Below are positions 35,551-43,205 of a stretch of DNA of 64,000 bases, one piece after another. Position 1 is the first letter of the stretch; each line of letters begins with the position of its first letter. Below the pieces are notes generated by a model that was not told the origin of the DNA, did no database searches, and was given only the letters and a program-made list of their open reading frames with translations. The stretch is from Paenibacillus terricola (GTDB lineage: Bacteria; Bacillota; Bacilli; Paenibacillales; Paenibacillaceae). Position numbers and translations under genes: made by a program. The DNA lies in contig NZ_JACXZA010000001.1 of the NCBI RefSeq assembly GCF_014779765.1, positions 1,240,001-1,304,000 on the forward strand, given 5' to 3'.

Positions 35551-35784
35551 ATGAAAGAATTAATTCTTGTCATAGCTAAGGCTTTAGTGGATCATCCGAA
35601 TGACGTTCGCGTCAGTGAGAAGGAAGACGCGCGAGGTAATCTCGTATTCGGCTTGTCCGTCAATCCTTCCGATGTCGGTAAAGTAATCGGCAAACAGGGC
35701 AAAATCGCAAAAGCGTTGCGCACTGTCGTGTCGTCTGCTGCGGTGAAGTCCGGTCGCCGGATTACGATCGACATCGACTCATAA
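35551..35784 (+). CDS. khpA: KH-domain RNA-binding protein KhpA
   Basis: 77 residues (YlqC in Bacillus). A single type II KH domain with the GxxG loop in VGKVIGKQGKIAKALRTVV. In Gram-positives KhpA pairs with KhpB (Jag) and binds RNA in cell division and elongation control. GGTGGAGG precedes the ATG. In Bacillus ylqD lies between this gene and rimM; here only a non-coding gap is found. Confidence 0.92.
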   Translation: MKELILVIAKALVDHPNDVRVSEKEDARGNLVFGLSVNPSDVGKVIGKQGKIAKALRTVVSSAAVKSGRRITIDIDS

Positions 35785-35798
35785 TTGTACAAGCCACC

Positions 35799-35834
35799 TT
35801 AAGGGGTTAGGATGAATGTCCTAATCCTTTTTTA
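35799..35834 (+). terminator. Terminator after khpA
   Basis: AAGGGGTTAGGA, loop TGAATG, TCCTAATCCTTTTTT. Confidence 0.8.
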
Positions 35835-35862
35835 ATACATAGCCATTTAAGGGTTTACAAGT

Positions 35863-35880
35863 TTCCCATCGCGATGGGAA
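35863..35880. promoter_or_regulatory. Perfect 18-bp palindrome
   Basis: TTCCCATCGCGATGGGAA, without spacer, in the khpA-rimM gap. It has the look of a protein-binding site; no known operator was recognised. Confidence 0.45.
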
Positions 35881-35899
35881 CAATAAAGACGAATTTTTT

Positions 35900-35940
35900 C
35901 TTAAAGTGCGTGATGACAAGCGTGCTTTTTGAACGACCTC
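35900..35940 (+). repeat. Dispersed repeat, copy C (internally deleted)
   Basis: Left end CTTAAAGTGCGTG and right end GCTTTTTGAACGACCTC of the element, compare copy B (CTTAAATGCGTG ... CTTTTTGAACTACCTC). The middle ~55 bp are missing. Confidence 0.6.
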
Positions 35941-35942
35941 TT

Positions 35943-35997
35943 AAAAAGTCGACTATTGAACATGAGTTCATCTCTTGTGCTGAATAGCCGCCTTTTT
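35943..35997 (+). repeat. Inverted repeat before rimM
   Basis: AAAAAG-T-CG-A-CTATT pairs with AATAG-C-CG-C-CTTTTT across a 25-nt loop, with two mismatches. It may be a weak terminator or an attenuator between the khpA and rimM transcripts. Confidence 0.5.
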
Positions 35998-36043
35998 AGG
36001 TAGAAGCAGATAACGTTATTGTTTAGAAAGGAACGAATGGATA

Positions 36044-36577
36044 ATGGCAGACAAATGGTACACAGTAGGCAAGCTGGTCAATTCGCACGGCATTCGCGGT
36101 GAAGTGAAGGTATGGCCGCAGACGGATTTTCCAGAGGTGCGTTTCGCTAAGGGAAGCATTTTGACGCTTGTTGATGAGGAGAAAGGCGCTCCAAGTATTA
36201 AAGTAGAGGTTGTAAGCGCCAGATTGCAGAAGAATGTATATATTGTAAAGCTGAAGGGCTATGACAATATTAATGATATTGAGAAATATAAAGGCTGGGC
36301 GCTGAAGGTCTCGGAGAACGATCTGGTGGAGCTGCCGGAGGATGAATACTATTACCACCAAATTATTGGTTGTACCGTTGTGACAGACGAGGATGTAGAG
36401 CTTGGCAAGGTTACTGAAATCCTGACGCCAGGCGCCAACGATGTATGGGTTGTTAAAGGCAAGGATGAGCGTGGCAAAGCCCGTGAAGTGCTGCTGCCGG
36501 TCATTGACGATGTACTGATCAATGTGGACGTAGCCTCTAAGGTGATTAAGGTGAAACTGCTGGAAGGGCTGATTTAA
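36044..36577 (+). CDS. rimM: 16S rRNA processing/maturation protein RimM
   Basis: 177 residues. It binds S19 and helps assemble the 30S head. N-terminal beta-barrel ([26 protein letters not shown]) and C-terminal PRC-barrel ([12 protein letters not shown]... [23 protein letters not shown]). AAAGGAACG lies upstream of the ATG. Followed by trmD after 4 bases. Confidence 0.95.
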   Translation: MADKWYTVGKLVNSHGIRGEVKVWPQTDFPEVRFAKGSILTLVDEEKGAPSIKVEVVSARLQKNVYIVKLKGYDNINDIEKYKGWALKVSENDLVELPEDEYYYHQIIGCTVVTDEDVELGKVTEILTPGANDVWVVKGKDERGKAREVLLPVIDDVLINVDVASKVIKVKLLEGLI

Positions 36578-36581
36578 CGCC

Positions 36582-37370
36582 GTGCGTATCGATGTATTGA
36601 CATTGTTCCCAGAAATGTTCGACGGCGTGTTTAACTCCAGCATTCTGGGTAAAGCGCGAGAGAAGGGCATTGTGTCGCTGCAAGCCGTCAACTTCAGACA
36701 GTTCTCAACGGACAAACACAGCACAGTCGATGATTACCCGTATGGCGGGGGCGGCGGGATGGTGCTCAAGCCGGAGCCGATGTTTGCAGCAGTTGAAAGC
36801 CTCGTTCCTGCTGATGGCCCACGTCCGCGCATTATTCTCATGTGTCCGCAGGGTGAGACGTTCACGCAGCAGAAGGCAGAGCAGCTGTCGAGCGAAGAAC
36901 ATCTGATCTTCGTGTGCGGCCATTATGAAGGTTACGACGAGCGAATTCGCGAGCATCTAGTTACAGACGAACTGTCCATTGGTGATTATGTGCTGACAGG
37001 CGGCGAGCTGCCAGCAATGGTCGTCATCGATAGCGTGGCCCGTTTGCTGCCAGGCGTGTTGGGGAATGAGAATTCGGCAGTAACCGATTCGTTCAGCACA
37101 GGCCTGTTGGAATACCCGCATTACACGCGTCCTGCTGTGTTCCGTGATTGGGAAGTGCCGGAGATACTCCTATCAGGCCATCATGGCAAGATCGAGGCTT
37201 GGCGGCGTGAGCAATCGCTTCTAAGAACGTTCAAGCGACGTCCGGATTTGCTTGAGCAGGCGGATTTGACGAATAAGGAGCGCTCCTGGCTGCAGGGCGT
37301 TCGCGAACGTGAAGAGCGCCTCATGGAACGAGCGGCTCAACCAGATGTTGATGGTGCCCACAAAGATTAG
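36582..37370 (+). CDS. trmD: tRNA (guanine37-N1)-methyltransferase
   Basis: 262 residues, SPOUT family. It methylates G37 of tRNAs and so prevents frameshifting. [13 protein letters not shown], the [11 protein letters not shown] loop, [11 protein letters not shown] and the trefoil-knot region [29 protein letters not shown] are all standard. Start GTG, ribosome site GGAAGGGC within the rimM end. Confidence 0.96.
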   Translation: MRIDVLTLFPEMFDGVFNSSILGKAREKGIVSLQAVNFRQFSTDKHSTVDDYPYGGGGGMVLKPEPMFAAVESLVPADGPRPRIILMCPQGETFTQQKAEQLSSEEHLIFVCGHYEGYDERIREHLVTDELSIGDYVLTGGELPAMVVIDSVARLLPGVLGNENSAVTDSFSTGLLEYPHYTRPAVFRDWEVPEILLSGHHGKIEAWRREQSLLRTFKRRPDLLEQADLTNKERSWLQGVREREERLMERAAQPDVDGAHKD

Positions 37371-37378
37371 ATATATTG

Positions 37379-37407
37379 TTGTGTTATAGCACATACTGTG
37401 GTATAAT
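37379..37407 (+). promoter_or_regulatory. Sigma-A promoter of rplS
   Basis: TTGTGT, 17 bases, TATAAT; start of transcription expected near 37414. Confidence 0.6.
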
Positions 37408-37413
37408 TTTAAA

Positions 37414-37500
37414 TGTTGTGCGAAAGTCGGACGGTCCGCTATAAGCCATGACCTGACTTGCATTACGGAGTCGGTGAGTTTATAAGAACGTCTGTGGGGA
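37414..37500 (+). promoter_or_regulatory. Structured 5' leader of rplS
   Basis: About 100 nt of leader between the promoter and the L19 gene. AAGTC (37424-37428) pairs with GACTT (37455-37459), and inside it GGTC with GACC. Firmicutes often have an L19 autoregulatory leader at this place; identity with that family is inferred from position, not from a consensus match. Confidence 0.4.
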
Positions 37501-37515
37501 AGGAGTGAATACAAG

Positions 37516-37857
37516 ATGAATATTGTACAAGCGATTACGCAAGAGCAACTGCGCAAAGACATCCCTAGCTTCCGTCCAGGCGACACGCTGAAGGTATACG
37601 TTAAAGTCATCGAGGGTTCGCGCGAGCGTATCCAGCTTTTCGAAGGCGTCGTTATCAAGCGTCGTGGTGGCGGTATCAGCGAAACGTTCACGGTTCGTAA
37701 GATTTCTTACGGCGTAGGCGTGGAAAGAACGTTCCCGGTGAACTCGCCGAAGATCGATAAAATCGATGTGGCTCGCCGTGGTAAAGTTCGTCGTGCGAAA
37801 CTTTACTACCTGCGCGAACTGCGCGGTAAAGCAGCAAGAATTAAAGAAATCCGTTAA
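37516..37857 (+). CDS. rplS: 50S ribosomal protein L19
   Basis: 113 residues. [34 protein letters not shown] and [27 protein letters not shown] are invariant L19 blocks. GGGGAAGGAG precedes the ATG. It has its own promoter and terminator. Confidence 0.98.
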   Translation: MNIVQAITQEQLRKDIPSFRPGDTLKVYVKVIEGSRERIQLFEGVVIKRRGGGISETFTVRKISYGVGVERTFPVNSPKIDKIDVARRGKVRRAKLYYLRELRGKAARIKEIR

Positions 37858-37867
37858 TCGGATGGTT

Positions 37868-37907
37868 GAAGAGGGGCTTGCCAATAACAAGCTCCTCTTC
37901 GCGTTTC
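37868..37907 (+). terminator. Terminator of rplS
   Basis: GAAGAGGGGCTTG, loop CCAATAA, CAAGCTCCTCTTC, then GCGTTTC (short U-run). Confidence 0.65.
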
Positions 37908-37987
37908 ATGGGTATAATTATGATGTCAGTTGCGGCAGGTCATGTTCGCAAGCGATATAAATAAGATTGAGCGAAGAAGGTGAGCAT

Positions 37988-38689
37988 ATGGACAACAATC
38001 GAATCGAAGGCCAAGAAGAACAGCATCATGCTTCGTCAGAAGCTACGGAAACAACGCACGATTTTGAGGATGGCGGTGTACAAGCTGGTCAGGCGACAGC
38101 AGTTGCTGCTGGGAGCAAGTTCGGCAAAGAGATTTTTGAATGGGTTAAAGCGATTGCAATCGCGGTCATACTCGTGCTCATCATTCGCTGGTTGCTGTTT
38201 ATGCCCTTCATTGTCGATGGACCGTCCATGCAGCCGAATTTCCAGACTGGTGAACGCGTGATCGTCAATAAAATTTTGTACAAAATCCGTGAGCCTAAGC
38301 GTGGTGAAGTTATCGTATTCCACGTTCCAGAGGAAGGTCGCAATTTCATTAAACGTGTTATCGGTGTAGAAGGCGACACGATCCGTTATGAGGGCGACGA
38401 TTTGTATGTGAATGGCGAGAAAGTGGATGAGACATACATAAAGGAAGCGATCGATCAAGCTCACGCGGAAGGCCATGACTATAATAACAGCCAGTTTTCG
38501 CAGAACTTCCCGAATGAAAGCTTTACGGAGTCGGTAGTTCCGAAAGGTCATATTTTCGTCCTAGGCGATAACCGTCCTGAAAGTAAAGACAGCCGAATGA
38601 TCGGCTTCGTCTCGCTTGATGAAGTAATTGGCCGGAGTGACGTTATTTTCTGGCCGATGGATAAAGCGAAGATTGTTAAACATCATTAA
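37988..38689 (+). CDS. lepB: Type I signal peptidase
   Basis: 233 residues. It cuts signal peptides of secreted proteins at the outer membrane face. An acidic ~45-residue cytoplasmic head precedes one membrane helix (WVKAIAIAVILVLIIRWLLF). The catalytic Ser is in VDGPSMQPN (~80), the Lys in FIKRVIGVEGD (~122), and box E is in GDNRPESKDSR. The long charged head is a Paenibacillus-like trait. AGAAGGTGAG sits before the ATG; the TTG seven codons upstream overlaps it. The rplS-lepB-rbgA-rnhB order is as in relatives. Confidence 0.93.
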   Translation: MDNNRIEGQEEQHHASSEATETTHDFEDGGVQAGQATAVAAGSKFGKEIFEWVKAIAIAVILVLIIRWLLFMPFIVDGPSMQPNFQTGERVIVNKILYKIREPKRGEVIVFHVPEEGRNFIKRVIGVEGDTIRYEGDDLYVNGEKVDETYIKEAIDQAHAEGHDYNNSQFSQNFPNESFTESVVPKGHIFVLGDNRPESKDSRMIGFVSLDEVIGRSDVIFWPMDKAKIVKHH

Positions 38690-38727
38690 GATTCGAACGT
38701 GATACAATCGTATCAGATAATGAATGA

Positions 38728-38770
38728 CATGCCTCGTGGACGCTGCGATTGCAGAGGTCTGCGAGGCATG
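38728..38770 (+). promoter_or_regulatory. Hairpin between lepB and rbgA
   Basis: CATGCCTCG pairs perfectly with CGAGGCATG around 25 bases. A smaller GATAC-AATC-GTATC hairpin lies at 38701-38714. No U-run; function unknown. Confidence 0.4.
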
Positions 38771-38789
38771 TTGGCTATGAGGTGACATA

Positions 38790-39662
38790 ATGAGTATTCA
38801 ATGGTTCCCGGGGCATATGACGAGAGCCCGGAGACAAATTCAAGATAAGCTGAAGCTGATCGATCTTGCCGTTGAGCTGCTGGATGCACGAATTCCGCTG
38901 TCCAGCCGTAATCCGATGATCGATGATATTTTACTGAATAAACCTCGATTGATCGTGCTTGGCAAGAGTGATCTTGCAGATCCGCGAGAAACGGAAGCGT
39001 GGATTGAGCGTTTCAAATATGAAGGCCACGAGTGTATTGCGGTTGACGCATCGACGGGAACGCGTGTTGGGGAAATTCCTGATCTTGCTAGAAAATTGAT
39101 GCAGGAGAAGATCGACCGACAGATCGCGAAAGGGATAAACCCTCGCGCAGTACGAGCGCTTATCGTCGGTATCCCGAACGTAGGGAAATCAACGCTGATT
39201 AACCGTCTTGCTGGTCGTAACATTGCCATTACAGGTGACCGCCCAGGCGTTACGAAAGGTCAGCAATGGATTAAGGTCGGTAAAGAGATGGAGCTGCTGG
39301 ATACGCCAGGTATTCTATGGCCGAAGTTCGAAGATCCAATCGTTGGCTACCGGCTCGCGATGACAGGTGCAATTAAAGAGCAGATTCTTGATATCGAAGA
39401 TATTGCTTTTTATGCCACGCGCGAGCTCATTAATCGATACTGGGATACGCTCGTTGAACGATATGGCATTGAGGAAGAGCGTCCAACAGATACCGAAGAA
39501 GCCGAAAATATCGTTCGCATTATGGAGGCGATTGGACGCAAGCGCGGCTGTCTCATTAGCGGCGGTCGTGTCGATCTAGAGAAGACATCCGGTATTATTT
39601 TGCGCGAGCTGCGTGCAGGTAAGCTTGGTCGATTGACGCTTGAGTCGGCTTCTACTTACTAG
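38790..39662 (+). CDS. rbgA: Ribosome biogenesis GTPase RbgA (YlqF)
   Basis: 290 residues. A circularly permuted GTPase needed late in 50S assembly. The N-terminal [13 protein letters not shown] is diagnostic. The G4 motif (VLGKSDLAD) comes before G1 ([16 protein letters not shown]) and G3 ([10 protein letters not shown]), the permuted order. C-terminal ANTAR-like domain. GAGGTGAC precedes the ATG. Confidence 0.95.
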   Translation: MSIQWFPGHMTRARRQIQDKLKLIDLAVELLDARIPLSSRNPMIDDILLNKPRLIVLGKSDLADPRETEAWIERFKYEGHECIAVDASTGTRVGEIPDLARKLMQEKIDRQIAKGINPRAVRALIVGIPNVGKSTLINRLAGRNIAITGDRPGVTKGQQWIKVGKEMELLDTPGILWPKFEDPIVGYRLAMTGAIKEQILDIEDIAFYATRELINRYWDTLVERYGIEEERPTDTEEAENIVRIMEAIGRKRGCLISGGRVDLEKTSGIILRELRAGKLGRLTLESASTY

Positions 39663-39708
39663 GGGATTAAGAACTACGGCAGAAATAACCGTCATGGGAG
39701 ATGCGGGT

Positions 39709-40326
39709 ATGCTGGAATATGAGAAGCAGTTGTGGGAGCAAGGGTGCACACTCATTGCAGGAATTGATGAGGTTGGACGCGGCTGCTTATTTGGTGACGT
39801 CGTCGCTGCAGCCGTCGTGCTGCCTCCTGGATTAATTCTAGAAGGCATTAATGATTCGAAGAAGCTCTCGGAGAAAAAGCGGGAAGAACTGTACGATGTT
39901 ATCGTTGAACATGCGCTATATTGGTCTGTAGCTCGAATTGATGCGGCTGAAATTGACCGAATCAATATTAAGCAGGCTTCCAGACTTGCAATGAAACGTG
40001 CTGTGCAGACGCTGGGAGCAGATCCCGAACATTTGCTGGTGGATGCGGAGAAAGTTGATCTGGACATTCCTCAGCAGGCGATTATTAAAGGCGATGCGAC
40101 GAGTCAGTCTATCGCAGCGGCTTCGATTATGGCGAAAGTGACTCGGGACCGATTGTGTAAGACAGAATGGGAAATGCTCTACCCAGGCTATGGAATTGCC
40201 ATACATAAAGGGTATGCGACGAAGGTTCATCGGGAAAGCTTGCTAACGCTTGGCCCTACGCCGTTGCATCGGAGATCGTTCTTGGGCAACATTATGGCGG
40301 AGATGGAGCAGCAGGTTCTATTCTAA
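39709..40326 (+). CDS. rnhB: Ribonuclease HII
   Basis: 205 residues. It removes ribonucleotides from DNA and primers. IAGIDEVGRGCLFGDVVAAAVV holds the first two acidic ligands (DE), DSKKLSEKKREEL follows, and the remaining acidic residues are in LLVDAEKVDL and IAAASIMAKVTRD. GGGAG eight bases before the ATG at 39709 decides the start; the ATG at 39694 has none. Confidence 0.94.
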   Translation: MLEYEKQLWEQGCTLIAGIDEVGRGCLFGDVVAAAVVLPPGLILEGINDSKKLSEKKREELYDVIVEHALYWSVARIDAAEIDRINIKQASRLAMKRAVQTLGADPEHLLVDAEKVDLDIPQQAIIKGDATSQSIAAASIMAKVTRDRLCKTEWEMLYPGYGIAIHKGYATKVHRESLLTLGPTPLHRRSFLGNIMAEMEQQVLF

Positions 40327-40409
40327 TGTACAAACGAATAATTAAGCGATCGTCTCGAATGGCATACTTCGAATGAAGTAAATGTCAATCGGGGCGATTT
40401 TTTTATCCA

Positions 40410-40437
40410 TAAACTCTTGCACATCGTATGCCGATAT
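40410..40437 (+). promoter_or_regulatory. Sigma-D (flagellar) promoter of ylqG-ylqH
   Basis: TAAA, 16 bases, GCCGATAT: an exact match to both conserved boxes of the sigma-D/sigma-28 promoter, ~43 bases before the start codon of ylqG. No other such match was found in the intergenic regions of this window. Confidence 0.75.
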
Positions 40438-40479
40438 ATCGTTCATATAGATACGTGAAGATTGAGGGGAATTGACACC

Positions 40480-42501
40480 TTGAACAACAACATTACACAA
40501 ATGATGAGAGGCCTGCTAGGTGATGTGAAGAGCGGCGATACCCGGAAGGTGGAGCTGAAACCAGGTCAAGTCGTACGAGGCGTCGTCATGAAGGTGGAGA
40601 GCGATAGCAAGGATGCTATTGTTCAAATTAACGGGGTTCAGGTGCGTGCGAAGCTGGAGACACCACTCGCTCCGGGACAGACGGCGATGCTGAAGGTACA
40701 GCCTGAGTCGACATCGGAGTCCATTGTGCTGAAGCCAGTTGAAACAGCGGCTGACCAAGCAACAGATGAAACGATTCGTCAGCTTGTGAAGGCAGCTGGG
40801 ATGCCGGAGACGAAGTGGGCGATGGATCTCGTTCGGGATCTCAAACGGGATGGCATACCGCTGACGCGAGATGTGATAGAGGCGCTGAAGAAGGCTGTCG
40901 AGTCGGTGCCGAAGGGGGTTGACCCTGAGGAATGGATGCGTGCAGCAGCTGTTGCGCTGAGGCGGGGCATGCCGGTTACGGAGCAAACGGTTGCAGGAAT
41001 GCGACAAATCATGTATGGCAAGCCAGTGCATCAGCTGTTGGCAGACCTGGAGATGCAGCTGGAGAGCATACCATCTCAGCAGGCGGTCACAAGTGGTGCA
41101 CATGAGCATGAGAATGCTGTAGGCGATACATTGGCACGATTAAAGGTTATTCTAGCGGACATGAAATCAACAGCTAATGGATCAACGAATACTGCTGCGG
41201 CAGATGCGGAATCCAATCATGCAGGTGACGTATCAGGTGCGAAGAACGCATTGACTGCGCAAGCGTCGAGACCGTCTGCGAATCTGATTGCCTTACAGAA
41301 GGCGGCAGCATATGAAGCGATGGAGCTGCCTGGCGATACCATTGAGATGCCAATGAATAGAACGGCTGTAAGCGGATCCGCAGGCCAAACGGATAGCATA
41401 TTGGCGAAAGCATCTGCCGAGACCACGATTGCGACTGGACAAGGTCAAGCAGCCCCTTCCAGCATAGGAAGCGACACTAACGGATGGATTGGTAAAATGC
41501 TGCAGCTGCTCGGGGTTAACCATGAGCAGGAGCTGCTGCATGAGACCGCTAAGCAGCTAGCGTCTAGTACGAATGATAATAAGACTGCGGCAGCTCCTGT
41601 AGCACGTTCTAATCAAGAACCAGCGGATCAACAAGTCTCGATGATGAAGCAGCCGAGTGCATTAGATTTAGGAGCAGCCCCTGCACGTCCCACAGGCATA
41701 CCAACAGCGACAGTGACCGTCGGTGCAGATGAGGTTGAAGCAACTGTTGAAGGCGGAACAGCTGATCATGCTGCTGAGCGTAGCAATAATGGCCAGCAGC
41801 AAGCCCAGGCACAAGCTGCATCTGCACAGGGACGAACAACATCTACACCACATGTTCACTCGCCTCAGCTAACTGATGATGGAATGCCAGCGCCATTGCA
41901 GAACGGCATTCGGCCGACGGAGAACGCCGTTTCCGAAACGTTAAAGAGTACGCTGTTGTCGCTTGCCGCGATGGATGACGCGCCACCTCAGTTGCGTGAA
42001 ACTGCCCAACAGCTCATTCATCATATAACCGGTCAGCAACTGATGCTTGCGCCAGAACGGAACGGCTCTGTACTGACACATGTTACGTTGTTCATCCCGA
42101 TCCAGGATGAGAATGGCAGCCAGACAGCTTCTGTCCATGTGCAGACACGAAGAGGAGCTAAAAATGAACTGGATGCCGCGAACTGCCGACTTTTGTTTGA
42201 CCTGCATCTGAAGGTGCTTGGCGATACGGTTGTTGATGTTCATGTGGTCGATAAGATCGTGAACTTGAATATTTGGAATGATCACCCTGTCATGAATCTC
42301 ATTGCGGATGGCGAACGTGGGGCAGTGGCGAATGCTTTGAATAACGCAGGTTATCAGCTGCTTACCTTTAATGTAAGGCCGACAATGCGTCATGCAACTG
42401 CTAGCGGTGATCAATCCGATGAGTTAATTAGCGATCTGCTTATGCCGGACATCCCCTCTTATGGCGGCACACCTTATAAAGGAGTCGATATCAAGATATG
42501 A
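40480..42501 (+). CDS. ylqG: YlqG-type protein with FliK-like C-terminal domain
   Basis: 673 residues. N-terminal ~80 residues form a small beta-domain (VELKPGQVVRGVVMKVESDSKDAIVQINGVQVRAKL); residues ~85-190 are helical. A long low-complexity Ala/Gln/Thr/Ser region runs to ~500. The C-terminal ~120 residues resemble the FliK hook-length domain: a beta-strand pattern around LFDLHLKVLGDTVVDVHVVDKIVNLNIW, then VANALNNAGYQLLTFNV. FliK senses hook length and switches FlhB. GAGGGGA lies nine bases before the TTG start. It overlaps ylqH (ATGA), has a sigma-D promoter, and is therefore probably a motility gene. Similarity was judged by eye. Confidence 0.65.
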   Translation: MNNNITQMMRGLLGDVKSGDTRKVELKPGQVVRGVVMKVESDSKDAIVQINGVQVRAKLETPLAPGQTAMLKVQPESTSESIVLKPVETAADQATDETIRQLVKAAGMPETKWAMDLVRDLKRDGIPLTRDVIEALKKAVESVPKGVDPEEWMRAAAVALRRGMPVTEQTVAGMRQIMYGKPVHQLLADLEMQLESIPSQQAVTSGAHEHENAVGDTLARLKVILADMKSTANGSTNTAAADAESNHAGDVSGAKNALTAQASRPSANLIALQKAAAYEAMELPGDTIEMPMNRTAVSGSAGQTDSILAKASAETTIATGQGQAAPSSIGSDTNGWIGKMLQLLGVNHEQELLHETAKQLASSTNDNKTAAAPVARSNQEPADQQVSMMKQPSALDLGAAPARPTGIPTATVTVGADEVEATVEGGTADHAAERSNNGQQQAQAQAASAQGRTTSTPHVHSPQLTDDGMPAPLQNGIRPTENAVSETLKSTLLSLAAMDDAPPQLRETAQQLIHHITGQQLMLAPERNGSVLTHVTLFIPIQDENGSQTASVHVQTRRGAKNELDAANCRLLFDLHLKVLGDTVVDVHVVDKIVNLNIWNDHPVMNLIADGERGAVANALNNAGYQLLTFNVRPTMRHATASGDQSDELISDLLMPDIPSYGGTPYKGVDIKI

Positions 42502-42830
42502 AAGACAAGCCAAGATCGACTCCAACTGCATCTGCGTCCGCAGAAGAACAGACAACGGAATCGGTGCGCAGAGCGGTTGCTCTCAAATACGAGCCAGGTG
42601 AGCGTTCGGCGCCTGTCGTTGTGGCGAAAGGCAAAGGATATCTGGCTAATGCGATTGTGGAGAAGGCAGCGGAGAACGGCGTTCCCGTCCAGGAGGACGC
42701 ATCGCTCGTTGAAGTGCTCTCCAAGATCGATCTTAATCAGGAAATTCCGCCGGAATTATATGCGCTTGTTGCTGAAATATTAAGCTTCATCTATCGTTCG
42801 GATAAGCGGGCAGGAGGATGGGATGATTAA
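42498..42830 (+). CDS. ylqH: FlhB C-terminal-domain homologue (YlqH/FlhX type)
   Basis: 110 residues that match only the cytoplasmic domain of FlhB/YscU, without membrane helices: AVALKYEPGERSAPVVVAKGKGYLANAIVEKAAENGVPV, then IPPELYALVAEILSFIY. In FlhB an NPTH self-cleavage site directly precedes YAVALKY; here the residues are SVRR, so no cleavage is expected. It might stand in for the FlhB C-fragment or compete with it in export switching. It overlaps ylqG by 4 bases and yraN by 8, so the three are co-translated. Confidence 0.88.
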   Translation: MKDKPRSTPTASASAEEQTTESVRRAVALKYEPGERSAPVVVAKGKGYLANAIVEKAAENGVPVQEDASLVEVLSKIDLNQEIPPELYALVAEILSFIYRSDKRAGGWDD

Positions 42831-43203
42831 TCGGAAACGAAGCCGAGTGGAGATAGGACGGCTTGGTGAGGAAGCGGCAGCCGCCTATTTGGCGGCTGCC
42901 GGTTATCGGATTCATGCGCGTAATTGGCGATGCAAAGCCGGCGAGCTGGATATAGCAGCCGAACATAACGGAACGCTAGTGATTGTAGAAGTGCGGACTA
43001 GGACCCTAGGCTCGTCAATGGCTTATGGAACTGCGGCGGAATCGATTGATGCGCGTAAAGCGTACAAAGTCAGAATTGCAGCAGAAGCGTACATTCAAGC
43101 CCACAAGCTATATAACATGCCTGTGCGCGTAGACGCCATGACGATAACATTAGCGGCAGACGGAACTGCATCTGATATTACGCACCTGAAAGCCGTGTTC
43201 TAG
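42823..43203 (+). CDS. yraN: UPF0102 (YraN) predicted endonuclease-like protein
   Basis: 126 residues, YraN family, distantly related to Holliday-junction resolvases. Family blocks: IGRLGEEAAAAYLAAAGYRIHARNWRCKAGELDIAAE and VIVEVRTR. The second catalytic motif is normally E-V-K; here it is E-V-R. The biochemical role is unproven. GGAGGATGG precedes the ATG. Convergent with yifB, whose stop is 2 bases away. Confidence 0.88.
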   Translation: MINRKRSRVEIGRLGEEAAAAYLAAAGYRIHARNWRCKAGELDIAAEHNGTLVIVEVRTRTLGSSMAYGTAAESIDARKAYKVRIAAEAYIQAHKLYNMPVRVDAMTITLAADGTASDITHLKAVF

Positions 43204-43205
43204 AT

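Noticed and set aside
33684-35573. 629-codon open frame on the minus strand opposite ffh and rpsP
   Set aside because: It is a shadow of the strong codon bias of ffh; the protein is His/Arg/Leu-rich with no known fold and no ribosome site.
41500-41950. Low-complexity part of ylqG as a possible frameshift or pseudogene
   Set aside because: The frame stays open over 673 codons and the C-terminal domain is well formed; Ala/Gln-rich linkers are normal in FliK-like proteins.
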